NCBI GenBank assembly: GCA_018340375.1 | Contig: JAFFJZ010000001.1 | Coordinates: 78,174,001-78,238,000, forward strand | From: Gonatopus flavifemur | Lineage: Eukaryota > Arthropoda > Insecta > Hymenoptera > Dryinidae | Length of the DNA: 64,000 nt | Reading direction: 5' to 3' | Program-made: the position numbers and the translations under genes | Shown: in pieces, positions 48,274 to 60,480 of the stretch | Layout of the letters: each line of letters begins with the position of its first letter | Position numbering within the stretch: the first letter of the stretch is position 1 | The notes under the pieces: generated by a model | Databases searched by the model: none | What the model saw: only the letters and a program-made list of their open reading frames with translations | What the model was told of the DNA's origin: nothing

Positions 48274-48557
48274 AAATGAAAAAAGAAGTCTTTTGAGACA
48301 GGTCGTGAAAAGGAGAAGTAATCTGATAGGACACACATTAAGGCATGATAGCTTATGGAACACAATATTGGAAGGAAAAATGAATGGTAAAACTCGAAGA
48401 GGTAGACCTAGATTGAGTTATATGGAGCAAATTATACAAGATAAAGGTTGTCGTAGATATGCAGAAATGAAGCGGTTAGCAGATAATAGACAGGGATGGA
48501 GGATTTCATCAAACCAGTCATAAGACTGATTACTTCATGATGATGACTTACAGTTGT

Positions 48558-50020
48558 ACTTGCCGTATAAAGGGACATAAACTCAACGTTCCATCAGCAC
48601 AGAAAATCAACCAAGAATGAAACGAATTCACAGAATTCGCTGTAACTAATGTAAAATACACACCAGCAAATGAAAACTCAGGGACGTGATTGGATTGGAA
48701 TTCAAATTCATGTTTCACTTACGTGAAGGGTTTCGTGCGTTTCCGTTTTACCGATAGGCTAGTGGCGCAAATTAGGCGCACTTCCCCTATAAGATAAGGA
48801 ATTCAAGGTGCACGGCAACTGAATCCGCAAGTTTCTCGTCCTGAATATTCGTTATAGAAGGAGACAACAATAATATGAGTCTCATTTATATCGGAAAATA
48901 CAAGCAGAAAAGACATTTGCTGCGACAGCAGGATTTTATTTCGCTGGATAACTGTTGCTGTGAAATGAACATATTCACAATCATAGCCGTCGTTTTAGCT
49001 ACGAGAGCCACTCCTCAGCTACGATAGCAGAAAGTGTCGACTCCTCCAACAAAATTTGTTTGTAACTATAATCATATAATTTATTGTTATTCCTATTTTC
49101 ATTATACGTTCCTCTGTGCGTTATATATAACGTATATGCTATTCCAATCGTCGATATAACATGGATAATCCTGCTTTGTACTCCTCATTTGAATACCTCT
49201 TATTTGAAATGAGGGAGCAATGAGGAAGAGTCTTCATGGGGCAACGGAGAGACGACGGAGACCTCTCTGCCCCCATCTTTTCAATCAAATTCATAATGGT
49301 CTGTTTACATAAGCAAATCTGAATGTACTAATCCATCAACATGAATCTGATTGAAAATATGTGGGACGGACATTTCCCCGTCACCTCTCCGTGGATTCAA
49401 CAAGGACTTTCCCTCATTCCTCCCTTATTCCCACGGCTCTCATCGCTCTAACAATTCTCCACCTCCATTACACCAAAGTTTCAGGCGGAGGGACGGTGGT
49501 TGTACTGTACGTGGTTGGAATCATGTGCAAACTCTTGTTGTTACCACAAAAACCAGGTGAATTCACTTCAAATTCCTATTCATGCCTTGAACAATTGGAA
49601 AAATCAATGTGAGAGCAACCAAAATGGTGGCACAAACGTTGGAAAAAAAGTCAATAACTTCGAGGAGTTTTTTATTCGGAAACGATGGTCTTCGGGTAGA
49701 AATTTTACTGGGAGAAAATTTCTTAGAATTGATCAAAGAACGCGCTGACATTTTTTTACGACTTTTTCGAATTTTCAAAATTTGACTATTTGTATTCCTC
49801 TCAAAATCTATTTCCCATGCGATATTATAGATGTCTTTGATATTTTTTTTATGCATAAGACCGTTTTCTCACAACATATATTCCATGCTTCCATATGTTC
49901 TCTAAACACTATCGATGTGATATGTGATGATGACTCTGATAGATGATCAATGATTACATATCATCTGACGTATGAAAAGGAAATCGGTATTTTTGTGATT
50001 AGCTATCAGATTACATTTTC
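48558..50020. repeat. Array-unit spacer (D unit)
   Basis: Continuation of the spacer after the LINE. It matches 35476-36545 and 23960-25310. It holds empty sites for the 36332 MITE, the 36546 hAT element and the 24954 MITE near 49850-49900. No gene seen. Confidence 0.7.
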
Positions 50021-50270
50021 TCATAAATTGCAAACCTGAGCAGGACAATATATTAACAGAATACTTCCTGCTCGACAAAGATAGAATTCGATAATGAACT
50101 TATCTGTAATGGGAAAACAGCCAATGGCAATAATATTTCCAGTCCACGTGTCGTTACGATTTGGAAGAACAATAAGTAGGCTGCTATCATCGGATTTCAG
50201 GGTCTCATCTAACTTCAATAGCCTTATGGAAATATTTCAATCACTTCTTGAGACCTGTTGGTTTAGAAGC
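50021..50270 (-). pseudogene. Serine protease relic (Asp exon), minus strand, E unit
   Basis: Reverse translation shows KLDETLKSDDSSLLIVLPNR, NDTWTG and NIIAIG. Homologous to the relics at 25310 and 38690, independently decayed. Confidence 0.65.
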
Positions 50271-51454
50271 AAATTGAGTCTAAAGGTTCCTCGTGAGTAA
50301 TTGAATATTGACCAGAGAATTTTTGAAATTCAATGTCTTTTACGGGAATTTCTTGTGAACGACACGCCAATGCCTTGTTATTAATGCGTGTTATTCGCAA
50401 CTGTTTTCTGATGAATGAATTACAATTTGAATCACAGAAATCTCTTCAGCAATGCGAATAACACTCGTAAAAGGTATTCATTCTACTTCATATCAAGTCC
50501 ATTGTTGAATTAGGAACTGGAATTAATATTCGTGTTATTACATTCGAGAAAAGTTCCATCAAAAAAGGGTTCGTAATCAAGGTTGGTAACAAGGATTTCC
50601 AAGGATATGACTAGCATTTGAACCAGTTTCCAGACATTCCAATTGAATGAGGACAACTGCAGAGTTAAAAACCCATGACTCCCAAGAAATACTCAGAATC
50701 CACTGAAAATATTGATTCTCCCCTTCTTTAGATCCACATTACTCGTGCTATCTACATCAGGCTTAGTTTTGAATTTTCACATCGGTAATTATAACCAGCT
50801 TTGAGATATGGTAACTATTTTCGAATCCTGGCAACGATGACTAAACTGTTCCCCCGGTGCGAAGGTTCAAATTTATCCCTCAGTCAGGACGAAAAATTAT
50901 CGCAAGAACAATGGAATTCTCTGGATTGTAGTCGATTTTCAAATTAAGACGCAGTGAATCCAAGCCGAACTTTTTGTAGTGATGAATTTCGAAATAAAGC
51001 GATTTTCACTCGCACCTCGCATAAATGCGGAAGGTGAATGATTCATTTTTCTTTCATGAATGATATCATAGACTTTCTGTGCACCTGTTGCCACCGTTGT
51101 CTGAAAAATTTTCTGAGAATGGGATACGACGTATTAGAAAAAGGGTCTTGATATACCAATTTTGTTAACTCCGAAAAGAGGGAATATGAGGATGAATAAT
51201 TTGTGTACGAATAGTAGATGTTCAAAACAGATTCCAATTCAAATATTCATTAATTGTTAGATAAATTTCATTCTACGTCAAACTTCTGTCGTGAAGACTT
51301 CGTACTGAGAAGAAATTCTCATGTGATAATGTGTTGGCTGGGAATATGGTTGCTGATGCTGTTCCCGATCATTACGGCTGGTAAGTGCGTTGATCAACGT
51401 TCAATATCATCTATAATTCTCTCCATTTTCATTGCATGTATCTTAAAGTTTTCC

Positions 51455-51650
51455 CAGGCCTTTTGTGTTAGATCGCACAAGTGTAGATAGTTTATTGAAA
51501 CGAATTGATACTCGAATAATGGAATACTCAGCTGGTATAACAGCTTTCGGTCTTTGTAAAGATCACAAACCTCGCGATACATTCTATCAACCATGCTTCC
51601 ATTTCCAAGCAGCCGATTCGGAAGAATTTTACCAACTACCAATTCCATAA
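51455..51650 (+). pseudogene. Decayed intron-1 exon (gene E)
   Basis: Acceptor TTTTCCCAG is present and LLKRIDTRIMEYSAGITAF is readable, but the exon-1-compatible frame meets TAG after three codons. One cysteine (HKPC to HKPR) is lost and there is no donor. Confidence 0.55.
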
Positions 51651-51684
51651 ACAGTGATATAGAACTCTTATACATCCTGTTTAA

Positions 51685-52338
51685 CCCTTTCAGGACCGCT
51701 GGCACATATTTGTGACATGAATTTGGAAACTTTTCATGAAAAGTGTGTACGGTCAAGGTTTTTTCATTGTGGTTTATCTCAACGAAAAAGGTCCCAGTAT
51801 GCACTGTTTGAAAGGAAAAAAACTCGTTCATTAAGTTTTGAAAATGATAAATTTATTCATATTTTTTTGGAATACTAATATAAAATATTCTTCTCAAAAG
51901 CACCTAGAAGGAATGATCCAAATACGCTTGCACTTCTCGATCTCAGTAACAATATATGACAGAAATCTTTTGTATTCACCTTGGAAAATTGAGGGCGGAA
52001 CCTCTTTTCAGGACGACAGCCCCAAATACGTACCGTACTGTATCTGATGAAATACAACAGCTAAACATTCTAATGCAACAGATTTATCCTATTAGGTGGG
52101 GTGTAGATTAAGAAGATTTCCATTCTTCTTCTCTACGACCAGCCGTTATCTTACCCAAGTAGAAATGCTCAAGTTATTGACGAGTTTTCTGACGCTTAAC
52201 TAGCCAGATACTAGAAACTTGCAAGTACCTTGCCAGAACCCTACAAGGCACTTTCAAGCGTTTAGTTGTTGGCTAGTGAAGCGTTACACAGCTCGTCAAT
52301 TACTAGAGCATCTCTACCAAGGTATGGTCGTGGAACGG
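51685..52338. mobile_element. piggyBac-like non-autonomous element, TSD TTAA
   Basis: Starts CCCTTTCAGGACC and its right end, reverse complemented, reads CCGTTCCACGACC (10 of 13 identical). TTAA flanks both sides (51681-51684 and 52339-52342). Genes C and D lack it at the corresponding intron-1 position. It contains the small CCC-ended element 52154-52322. Confidence 0.72.
52154..52322. mobile_element. 169-bp CCC-ended MITE, TSD TA
   Basis: Starts CCCAAGTAGAAATGCTC and ends GAGCATCTCTACCAAGG, flanked by TA. Arms share ATTGACGAG. The interior reiterates CTTGCAAG and TAGCCAG words. Confidence 0.65.
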
Positions 52339-54345
52339 TTAAAGTTTATCGAGTAGAATTCTATTCTTCGAGCAGCGAGAAGTGGACTTCCCGATTTTTC
52401 GAGTAGGATTTGTCAGAGTTCGATTATTCTCCTTATTTCTGAGAGATTCCTTCATTTCAACGGAATAAAGTTCCACTGGAGTCGGACAGACTCTCTCCTG
52501 AAATGGAATGCAGTGTCACAATTCAATATAAAACTTCATCATGTTTGAAGTCTTTCTGCATCAGGAGTTTGATTCTGAAAAGAAATCAATTAATTAATAA
52601 GTCTAGAAACATACAAGCGTCGAGATAAATAAGGGGAATCATTTTCAGATATCGTAAATAAGACTGGAACGGTACATCGTTCAAAATGAATGATTAACGG
52701 GGATAAGGCAACTGCGAGAGAGTTTCCATACGTTGTCAAAGTGGAAAACCATTTATCAAGTTGCACTGGAGTGATCATACATGAGAGATGGGTATTAACG
52801 GCAGCGCATTGCTTGATACATGAGTGGGTGTGGCATTGGATTGTCGCGGGTGGAATGGAATCGAATGATCCACCTTGTTGTACACAGAGAATCCCAGTTG
52901 AAGATAGCATACGAAGATTTTCGGACGTGAGCCTGATTTTATAATCGTTGAATGGAACCAAACCTGTTTGGAATCGAAACTTATCGGACGTGAATTTACA
53001 GGCTCCCGCGTGTGATTGAAAACAACGATATTGCCTTACTGAAATTGTCTCGCCCCTTAGTGTTCAACGATAACGTTATGCCAATCGCTCTTCCAAATCA
53101 TTCCGACACATGGTCCGGAATTGGTATAACTATTGGATGGGGGTTGACCAAAAACACACGTGATTTTGATGTCTGGGATGAAATGTTCTCTCCGACGGGA
53201 TTAAGTTACCTCTACATCCGTGCGTTCGGAAAGGAAGATTGTTTGAAGCTGTTGAGGGAAACTAGAGTGGGTGTCATTGTCTTTGGAGAAATTCTATGCA
53301 GTCCACCACCTCTCTCTGTCGAAGGTGTTTGCCACGTGAGTTTCATGACTATTGTTTGAATTCGACGATTCGCATTTGGTACGTGAATTACTTCCTTGCC
53401 CAAATATTTACATCCATTCGATTTCCAGAGTTTTTTTGAATTTATTTCAATTACTCTCGAGTCGAAATATGATGTCTTCAATGAATAATAATTTTTCTCC
53501 AAAGAATGACACACTTTTCCAATGACTTTGATGAGATCCCGATTGCACATTTAAGTTTCTCATACTATCCCAGCTGAAAATGTGACCCTTCGTTATCTCA
53601 GGCCTTGCCTTGCGCTGAGTTTGCGCGATATGAGCCAAATTAGGGCTTTCCATGATCCAGCTTAGAGGAAGGGTAATTTTTAGCTGGGACACATGAAAAA
53701 TGGATTTGAATAGATAACAACTTAGCTGAGCACCAACAACGTAACAGGTGCTCGGAAGCAGTACTCGTGATCTTTTCAATACATAGGTGACTTGAGAAAC
53801 AGATCACGAAAATTCTACATTGATGAGGTATGATTATTTATCAGAATAATCAAACCTCAGAAACTTCTCCCGTAACCAAGGCTGCCGAAATCGGATGGTT
53901 TTTTGGGAGCCAATAACTTCAATTATAAAAATTTCGTTCTAAAATCCTTTATTCGACAATTTCTCCAATGTTCAATGTTCAAGGGTGACTCAGGTGGTCC
54001 ACTGATTCGGAAAACGCGGGGCGGGCAGCACGTGCTTGAGGGCATAAATAACGCCTATCTCGGCAAATTTTGCGGTGATACGAGGTCTATAAACGCCATT
54101 TGGACTAGAGTTTCATCACATCTTGCGTGGATAGAAGAGAAAACGGGTTTGGAAGCATATAACCTGGCAGAAGTAGCCAAAATATGGGAGAATCGAAACT
54201 GCTGCAAGATGCCCACCCTTACAAAATTGTTATCCTTTTTGCCAATTTGTGTCGCCCATGAAACACTGGAAATCAATATATGAGGTTACAAACTAGAATG
54301 AATTGTGCTATAACACTCATCCTGTTTTCTCACCTTGTAATGTAT

Positions 54346-55210
54346 GCCCGGCTGGAAATTATCATAGGGTTAACCTGACATATGGTGAGGACCTAACAAG
54401 GTCATCCGAAATACGGTATACCTGCTGAAATCCTAATCAGGATTGGATGTGGATGCCCCGCGTAGGGATGAGACCATTTGATCCTAATTAGACTTCTCTT
54501 AAATTATCCTAGAAAGTTGGAATGGGTCTTCCTGGCTGTAATCTCATCAAGACCTTGTCAGGTTATCCTGAGATGATGAACATATATGTTTACAAAGTAT
54601 AGTTTAGGAAAATGAATGCAAAAATGTCTTAATTTCAGATTGTATACTCCTTCGTGAAATAAATGTTCTCTAAATTAGGAAAATGTTTCTGAACAAATGT
54701 CAACTGTGCATATCTTTCAAGTTAGATCTCTCCACACACAAAAAAGAAAACATTACTGGTTACTGTGAATCACAGCGATCGGTTGAAAAACAAATGAAAA
54801 CACGCTTGGATAATGAGGATTAGCGCGATCATAACAATGGGTATTGTAATGAAATTCGTCAGTGCTGACTGGACAGTAATGAGAACTGAGGAACGCAGTA
54901 CTGTATGCAATGAATTTGAGTTCCAATATATTTTTGTGATTCACAGTAAACATTGCTGTTTTCTTTTTTCCGTGCATGCCGAATTCAACATTTTTGGGTT
55001 GTGGATCCCCTGTTCGTATCCTAATTTCAATTTATTCTGTAGGTTTTGATATGGGATTTCGCATCGAATCCTCATTAGTCTCACCTGATTAGGTCCTTAT
55101 ATGAGTAAAGCGTGACATGACTTGTCGGGTCCTGACGAGGTTGCCTTACCAGGACTTGGGCTAGATAACAATTGCCCTGGTCTGGTCCATGAGGTAAATT
55201 TCTAGTCGGG
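54346..55210. mobile_element. CCC-type element downstream of gene E, TSD AT
   Basis: The left end (G)CCCGGCTGGAAATT and right end AAATTTCTAGTCGGG are inverted repeats. AT flanks both sides. Genes C and D read through this site. The interior reiterates CCTAATCAGG, CCTGATTAGG and AAGGTCATCC words. 865 bp. Confidence 0.7.
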
Positions 55211-55559
55211 ATCCTCCCTTCAATAGTTGAAATTCGAAAGGATCCAATGCCCCAGCAGGAATTTTCTAGTCATTCACAACTTTGGGGCCCATGTTACCAA
55301 GAATAGCAATAGCGGTTGGGTTAAGAAGAGGATGGAATTTATTATCAGCTAATATAGAAGAATTGAACGACGTGACTCAGTTCAAAGGGCTTCCAAAACC
55401 CACATTTTCAGATTGTATGCTTAAACTTTATCATGATATTGTGCAATTAGGGATTTGAGCACTCATAGGCATTGATGCCAGTTGTTGTAATCCTTCTTCC
55501 TGGGTACTTGGTTACCCATTTGAAAGTTATGAAATGAATAAATGAATAAATCGATATAT

Positions 55560-55800
55560 AAATAAACCTGAGCGTGACAGTATCTTGACAGAGTACTTCG
55601 TGCTGTACAAAAAAGAGATTCGATAATAAACTCATCTATTATGGGAAAACCACCAATGAAAATAACATTTCCAGTCCACGTGTCGTTACGATTCGGGAGA
55701 ACAATAGGTAGGCGGCTATCACCAAATTTCAGAGTCTCATCTGACTTCAATCGCCTTATGGCAAGACTTCGATCAGTAGTTGAGACCTGTTGATTTAGAA
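55560..55800 (-). pseudogene. Serine protease relic (Asp exon), minus strand
   Basis: Reverse translation gives SLAIRRLKSDETLKFGDSRL, PIVLPNRNDTWTG and NVIFIG, matching the other minus-strand relics. The catalytic Asp position is lost. Confidence 0.65.
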
Positions 55801-56217
55801 ACAACCTGAGTCCGAAGGTTTCTCGTAAGTACTTGAATATTCATCAGAGAATTTTTTACATTAAATGTCCTTCACGGAAAATTGTTGTGAACAACATGAT
55901 GATGTGTTATTCGCAACCGTCTTTCACCGGCAAGAATCCTCCATTTGAACTCCTCTTCAAGATTGGAACGATACGCTGCTCCTCACACTCATTGTTTGGG
56001 ATGATAGATTTGGATGGATGGATTAGAATTTGAAACACAGAAATCTCTTCAGCAATGTGAATAAGACTCGTGAAAGTTGTTCATTTTACTTCATGTCAAG
56101 TTCGTTATTCAATTATGAACTGGAATTAATTTTCGTGGTATTACATTCGAGAAAAGTTCCATCAAAAAAGGTCCGTGGAAGGATATATCTCACTCCTGGT
56201 TATGTTAAATATGTCTT

Positions 56218-56878
56218 CCCAATAAACACATGCACGTTATTTCAACGTTGAAAGAACGTTGCACTATCGAACGGACGTTATTCGTCGAATTCATACCGTT
56301 CATTTTTGGTTAACGTCTGACGGGGGAATAGACGTCCAGAAATGACGTTTCGATAACGTATTACTAACACTAATAGTGAAAAATGACCATTAAAAAACGT
56401 CTCCAAAAAACGTTTTTGAAATGTACTTCAATCACGCGTTGAGAACGTATTGTTTATGACATTTTCAATGCTCGAACATCAATCGAAGATATCGTGTTGA
56501 GAATGTCGAACAAAACACAGCAACGTTGGACAAAAATCCAAACGAGAAGTGAAATAATGAATAGCGTGACTTCATTGATGAATATTTTTCTTCTTAAATT
56601 TTTGTATTATCAAAAATCCCTTCTTTTCGCATTAATAGAAAATTTTTCAAGTAATGTGTCTGGTTTGATTCTCATTTTGGAACCATCATTATAACACGTC
56701 ATTATTTGACGTCTTATAAACGACTTTTGGACCGTTGTTGTGACGATATTTTATAGTTGAAAAACACGTGATCTGCCGCGACATTTTTACGTCGAATCAA
56801 CGGGAGAATATTACTAAATGTCAACGTGTGGTTATTGGGCGTTTTTCACGTTTTTTAGACGTATGTGTGTTTATTGGG
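56218..56878. mobile_element. CCC-ended element, 661 bp, TSD TT
   Basis: Perfect 13-bp inverted termini CCCAATAAACACA and TGTGTTTATTGGG. TT flanks both sides. The paralogous sites near 25982 and 39345 read GTCTCTTAGCATACGC uninterrupted. The interior reiterates AACGTT and GACGT words. Confidence 0.9.
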
Positions 56879-57003
56879 TTGGTATACGCTTCCATCGCAC
56901 TCAACCGCTTCATTTTTACCAGGACGATTGTCCAAATTCTGCGGTCATTCAGAAACATGTTTCTAAATTAGGTGGGAATGGCATGAAGAATGGTAGGCAA
57001 TAA

Positions 57004-57722
57004 GTTTCAGGCTTCCTGAATATGACATTTGCGTGTACACATTTGAGGATACTGTTTCAACTCGAAGGGATTTGATTGAGCACCGTTAATAATATGAAAT
57101 ACAAAATGGAAATATGCCTAACAATCTGAAAAGTGAACGCACGTAACAATTACCGCACAACACACACATTTCGATTGACAAATTCATGAAAATGCGTGAA
57201 TCGAGACAGTAAAATGACATTCAGATTCTCGAGATTGTTATGTTATTTCCTTTAGAGTTTCAAAAAGACACTCGATACTCTCTACTTCCCCCATTAGAAA
57301 TCAATGAATACGATAAAACAAAACTCTGCCAATTCACAGGCACAAAGCTTCCTCGTTCCTGAAAACATTGTCAAATATTGCAATACATTGTTTCTAACCG
57401 ATCTTTCAACCAATTGAGACGCAACTCGTATGGAATCACTTTGAGATCGTTAATCGTAACTAAGACGTGGTATAAATTTCATCTCAATCAGGTAACCAGG
57501 AGTATATAGATATGAACGTTGACAAAATCACAATTTTCGTTAAAATGATTCCTTTCCTCCCACCGTTTTTCTATGAGTATGAGGTCAAAACTGATACGAG
57601 ATCACTATTGACACTTCGTATAACTGTGGTAGAAATTTCATAAGGATCGGATCATACGAACAGAAGATATCCGCATAATAGCGGTATTCGCGAAATTTCC
57701 AGATTTTCTCCGGAAGTTTATA
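57004..57722. other. Intergenic DNA
   Basis: No exon recognised. Phrases such as 'AAATTTCATAAGGATCGGAT' recur with variation near 58355-58375, suggesting an old dispersed repeat. Confidence 0.4.
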
Positions 57723-57957
57723 AACGCAGAAAAATATATTTTCAAAAGTCCCATAATTTATTGAGGATCAGCGCCAGTCTGTGACGAATTAAATTATTTA
57801 CCTGAAGATAGCTTCAAAAGTACCATAATTTCTTGTAGGAATAGATCTGATTATGGGACTTTTCAAAAGTAAATTCAAGTCAAAACTCTATCTGTCACAG
57901 ACTGGCGCTGATCCTCAATAAATTATTGGACTTTTCAACACATCTGTTTTCTCCGTG
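57723..57957. mobile_element. MITE, CACGGAGA group, TSD TA
   Basis: The right end is GTTTTCTCCGTG and the left AACGCAGAAAAATAT (diverged), flanked by TA. The arms share a long inverted repeat including GAGGATCAGCGCCAGTCTGT. Confidence 0.7.
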
Positions 57958-58437
57958 TAGCTCACCGTTTTTTCCCTCAATTCCAATTTGCCTGAGATTG
58001 ATATCGTATAATGAACACCTTGTGAAGGGAATATAAGCGAAGTTCCATGACATTCGGATAATATGGACATATAGGATAGGCATGCTTTCAAAATATTGCG
58101 GAATCATGGGAATCGCGAGAAAAAAAATTTCCACAATTTTCAACCGATTGGAATGAAACTAATATGGAACCGCTATCGGATCATAACTAGAGCGAGGTAT
58201 AGGTTTTGTTGCAATCGAACGATAGGGAGCGGAGATATGCGCGTTCGCAAGGATCACAAATTTTCATCATATTAGCTCTTCTCCATCAAGTTCTTGTGCA
58301 CGCATTGAGCTGAAACGAATATTGGACTATCAACAATCTTGCCTACACACGTGGTGAAAATTTCATGACGATTGGATAATTCGAACGGAAAATGTGCGCG
58401 TTCGTGTAAATATTGACATACAGACGCCAGACAAGCA

Positions 58438-58898
58438 CACGGAGAAAGATTTGTAGTTAACTTTGCTATGTGATTATTATGCCCGAGGAACAGACTGACT
58501 TTCCAATGGCATTTACTGTGAAACATAGTGAATTTGATCATGTTTCTATTGTCTCGTCATAGTATATTTCATCGTAAGTTCAGTTTGTTCCTTGGTTACT
58601 AAATCGCATAGTAAATATACGCTGAGAGATTATGGATGGTTGCAGTAACCAATTCGTCGGTTGAATATGGTTTAGCAAATTAATTGGTTGTCACAACCAA
58701 TTATGTGAGTGTCACAATGGATTCTGTTGGTTATAATGACCACGTCGAAAAATGCACTTGGTGCAACCAACGAAATTGGTTGTTACAACCACATAATTGG
58801 TCATGATAACCAATCAATTGGGTGGACCTTATTTAACGGACAAATTGGTTATTGCAACCATACATTCTCGTCCGTATAACTATAAATTTTTCTCCGTG
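58438..58898. mobile_element. MITE, CACGGAGA group
   Basis: Starts CACGGAGAAAGATTTGTAG and ends TATAAATTTTTCTCCGTG, flanked by CA. The interior reiterates TTGGTTGT and ACAACCAA palindromic words. Confidence 0.8.
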
Positions 58899-59215
58899 CA
58901 AACAGACGGACGGACTTCGCACACGAAACCAGAATTGTTCTCCAAATTTTTGTGAGTCTTTTGGTGGGAGAAATTCTGATTTTGGAGAGAAGAAACTTTC
59001 GAGTCTCCAAAACGAACACTAAGCTTCCTCTTTTCGAGGAAGCAAAAGTCTAGAATTCAGATTTTGTCATGACTGGAGTACCCTATTTTGAATATGAGAT
59101 CCACACAATAAATGTTGAAATTCGCTCGATTTTAGTCAATTCGCAGATTAAGACGCAGTGAACTCAAGCCAAAATTTTTACCATGATTAAATCAGAAATA
59201 AACCGCTTTGGACTC

Positions 59216-60178
59216 CCCTCGCGAAAAAATTTCTCATAATTTCTCATATTTTTTCATCATTTTTTTTCATAATTTCCTCATAAAATCCCATAATTTCTCA
59301 AGGATTGGGAACATCATTATGAGATATAATGTTTTCATAATTTTCCATAATTTTCTCATAAAATTTTCATATTTTCTCATAATTTTTGCATAAAATTCTA
59401 TAATTTCTGAAGGAGTTTGAACACCCTTGGAAGAAATGCTTGTCTCATAATTTTTCATATTTTTTCATAAATTCTCATAAATTTTGAATAAAATCTCACC
59501 ATTTTTCAAAAAAAGAGGTGCTGTTATAAGAAAAACAATTACCTTTTAAAATTTCCAAATTTTTTATAATCTCTCCAAAACATATGTTCATAAAGTCACA
59601 TAAGATTTATCATTTATTGTTTTGATAAGACGCTATGGAACCTTCCAAAGTAGCTAATCCAAGTGATCCGGATCACTTGGATCAGTTACTTCAGCAGGCT
59701 TCTATGTTTTCATATGTTTTGATATTTCATATTATCCTTCTCGTCTTTACGGGTGCGAGAAGAAACTGTATGAAATTTTCAAGAAATTAAGACATATATG
59801 CGCAATTCTTTTGAGAAATTAGAAAATTATATGATGATACACTTTTATTTATGAATAATTGTAACTTTTTTGATCAGAAAGTATGAGTTTTTATGAAAAA
59901 TCATGACTTTTTATGAAGAACCACATCTCATAGTCATCATTATATTTGTGAAAAATTTTCTGTAATTTTATGAGGAATTATGAAAATATATAAAATAATA
60001 TGATTTCATTTATGAGAAATTATGATTTATTATAAGAAAACATTTCTCATACTAAATGTTCCAATTCCTTGAGAAATTATGGAAATTTATGACATTTATG
60101 AAAATATATGAGAAATTATAAGAAATATGAAAAAATACTGAAACATATGAGAAATTATGTGAAACTTTTTCGCCAGGG
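59216..60178. mobile_element. CCC-ended element, 963 bp, TSD TC
   Basis: Starts CCCTCGCGAAAAAATTTCTC and ends CTTTTTCGCCAGGG, flanked by TC. Paralogous flank near 27390 lacks it. It is the uninterrupted sister of 13642-18288 and reiterates TTTCTCATAA. Confidence 0.85.
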
Positions 60179-60221
60179 TCGAACCTCACAGAATAAGCGA
60201 GCTCAATAATTTACTAAAGTC

Positions 60222-60480
60222 CTATTCAAATTCGTATGGGATGATATATCGATACTGACACTGACAGAAAAACGACCTGATTGGAACATCCGTGGTTACA
60301 ATAACTTGAAATCTGGTACTGTTCATCAGAAAATATCGTTGTGATGTCCAGAAAAAGTGGTTGATGCCAGAATTGACTATATCCTTCAGGTTAGGAGAAC
60401 CGCATTTTTGTCTTGGTCCAATAACCACAATATGTGGGTAATTTTGGCTTAAACCACTTTTCCCGCCCGCCACAATCACA
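60222..60480 (-). pseudogene. Possible serine protease relic (His-exon 3' part)
   Basis: The reverse strand reads VIVAGGKSGLSQNYPHIVVI, comparable with VIVAGGGAPNSYPCCYQVIN in gene A and WIVAGEMESNDPPCC in gene C. The match is short and no His block is visible upstream. Confidence 0.3.

Larger units (their letters stand above)
45509..48545 (+). mobile_element. 5'-truncated LINE with 12-bp TSD, interrupted by three elements
   Basis: ACTTACAGTTGT is repeated at 45497-45508 and 48546-48557, and the C unit keeps the single-copy empty site near 35472. Surviving coding pieces are 45509-45594, 46017-46109, 46774-47266 and 48274-48523. They carry, in order, RGVRQGCSLSPLIFNL, MLRFADDIAI (catalytic FADD box), LATSGAELEDTLNTM, a YLGSIITENGTSESDIRARI block, LYGCESW and LIGHTLRHD, ending NQS-stop. 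The 3' end is a short UTR ending ATGATGATG. The C-terminal blocks and the ATG-repeat tail resemble endonuclease-reverse transcriptase LINEs of the RTE type (family recall, not a search). It is dead: 5'-truncated and interrupted. Confidence 0.9.
51329..54283 (+). pseudogene. Gene E: serine protease pseudogene (stop at activation Arg, frameshift)
   Basis: Exons at 51329-51380, 52649-52926, 53002-53335 and 53984-54283. The signal peptide exon (MCWLGIWLLMLFPIITA) and splice sites are intact. In exon 2 the RSKR arginine codon CGA of the paralogs is TGA (52687-52689). Exon 2 is also 5 bp shorter before its donor, so exon 3 is entered out of frame. TAAHC, ENNDIALLKL and GDSGGPL blocks are otherwise preserved. 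The poly(A) signal is AATGAA (54297-54302) where C and D have AATAAA, and the glycosylation motif NVTG has become IVFG. Intron 1 is enlarged by a piggyBac-like element. An ATG directly after the stop could in principle start MINGDKATA without a signal peptide, but the frameshift would still break it. Loss looks recent. Confidence 0.88.

Noticed and set aside
52690..52944. Gene E re-initiating at the ATG after the stop as a functional cytosolic protease
   Set aside because: No signal peptide, and the 5-bp shortening before the exon 2 donor puts exon 3 out of frame with a stop soon after.
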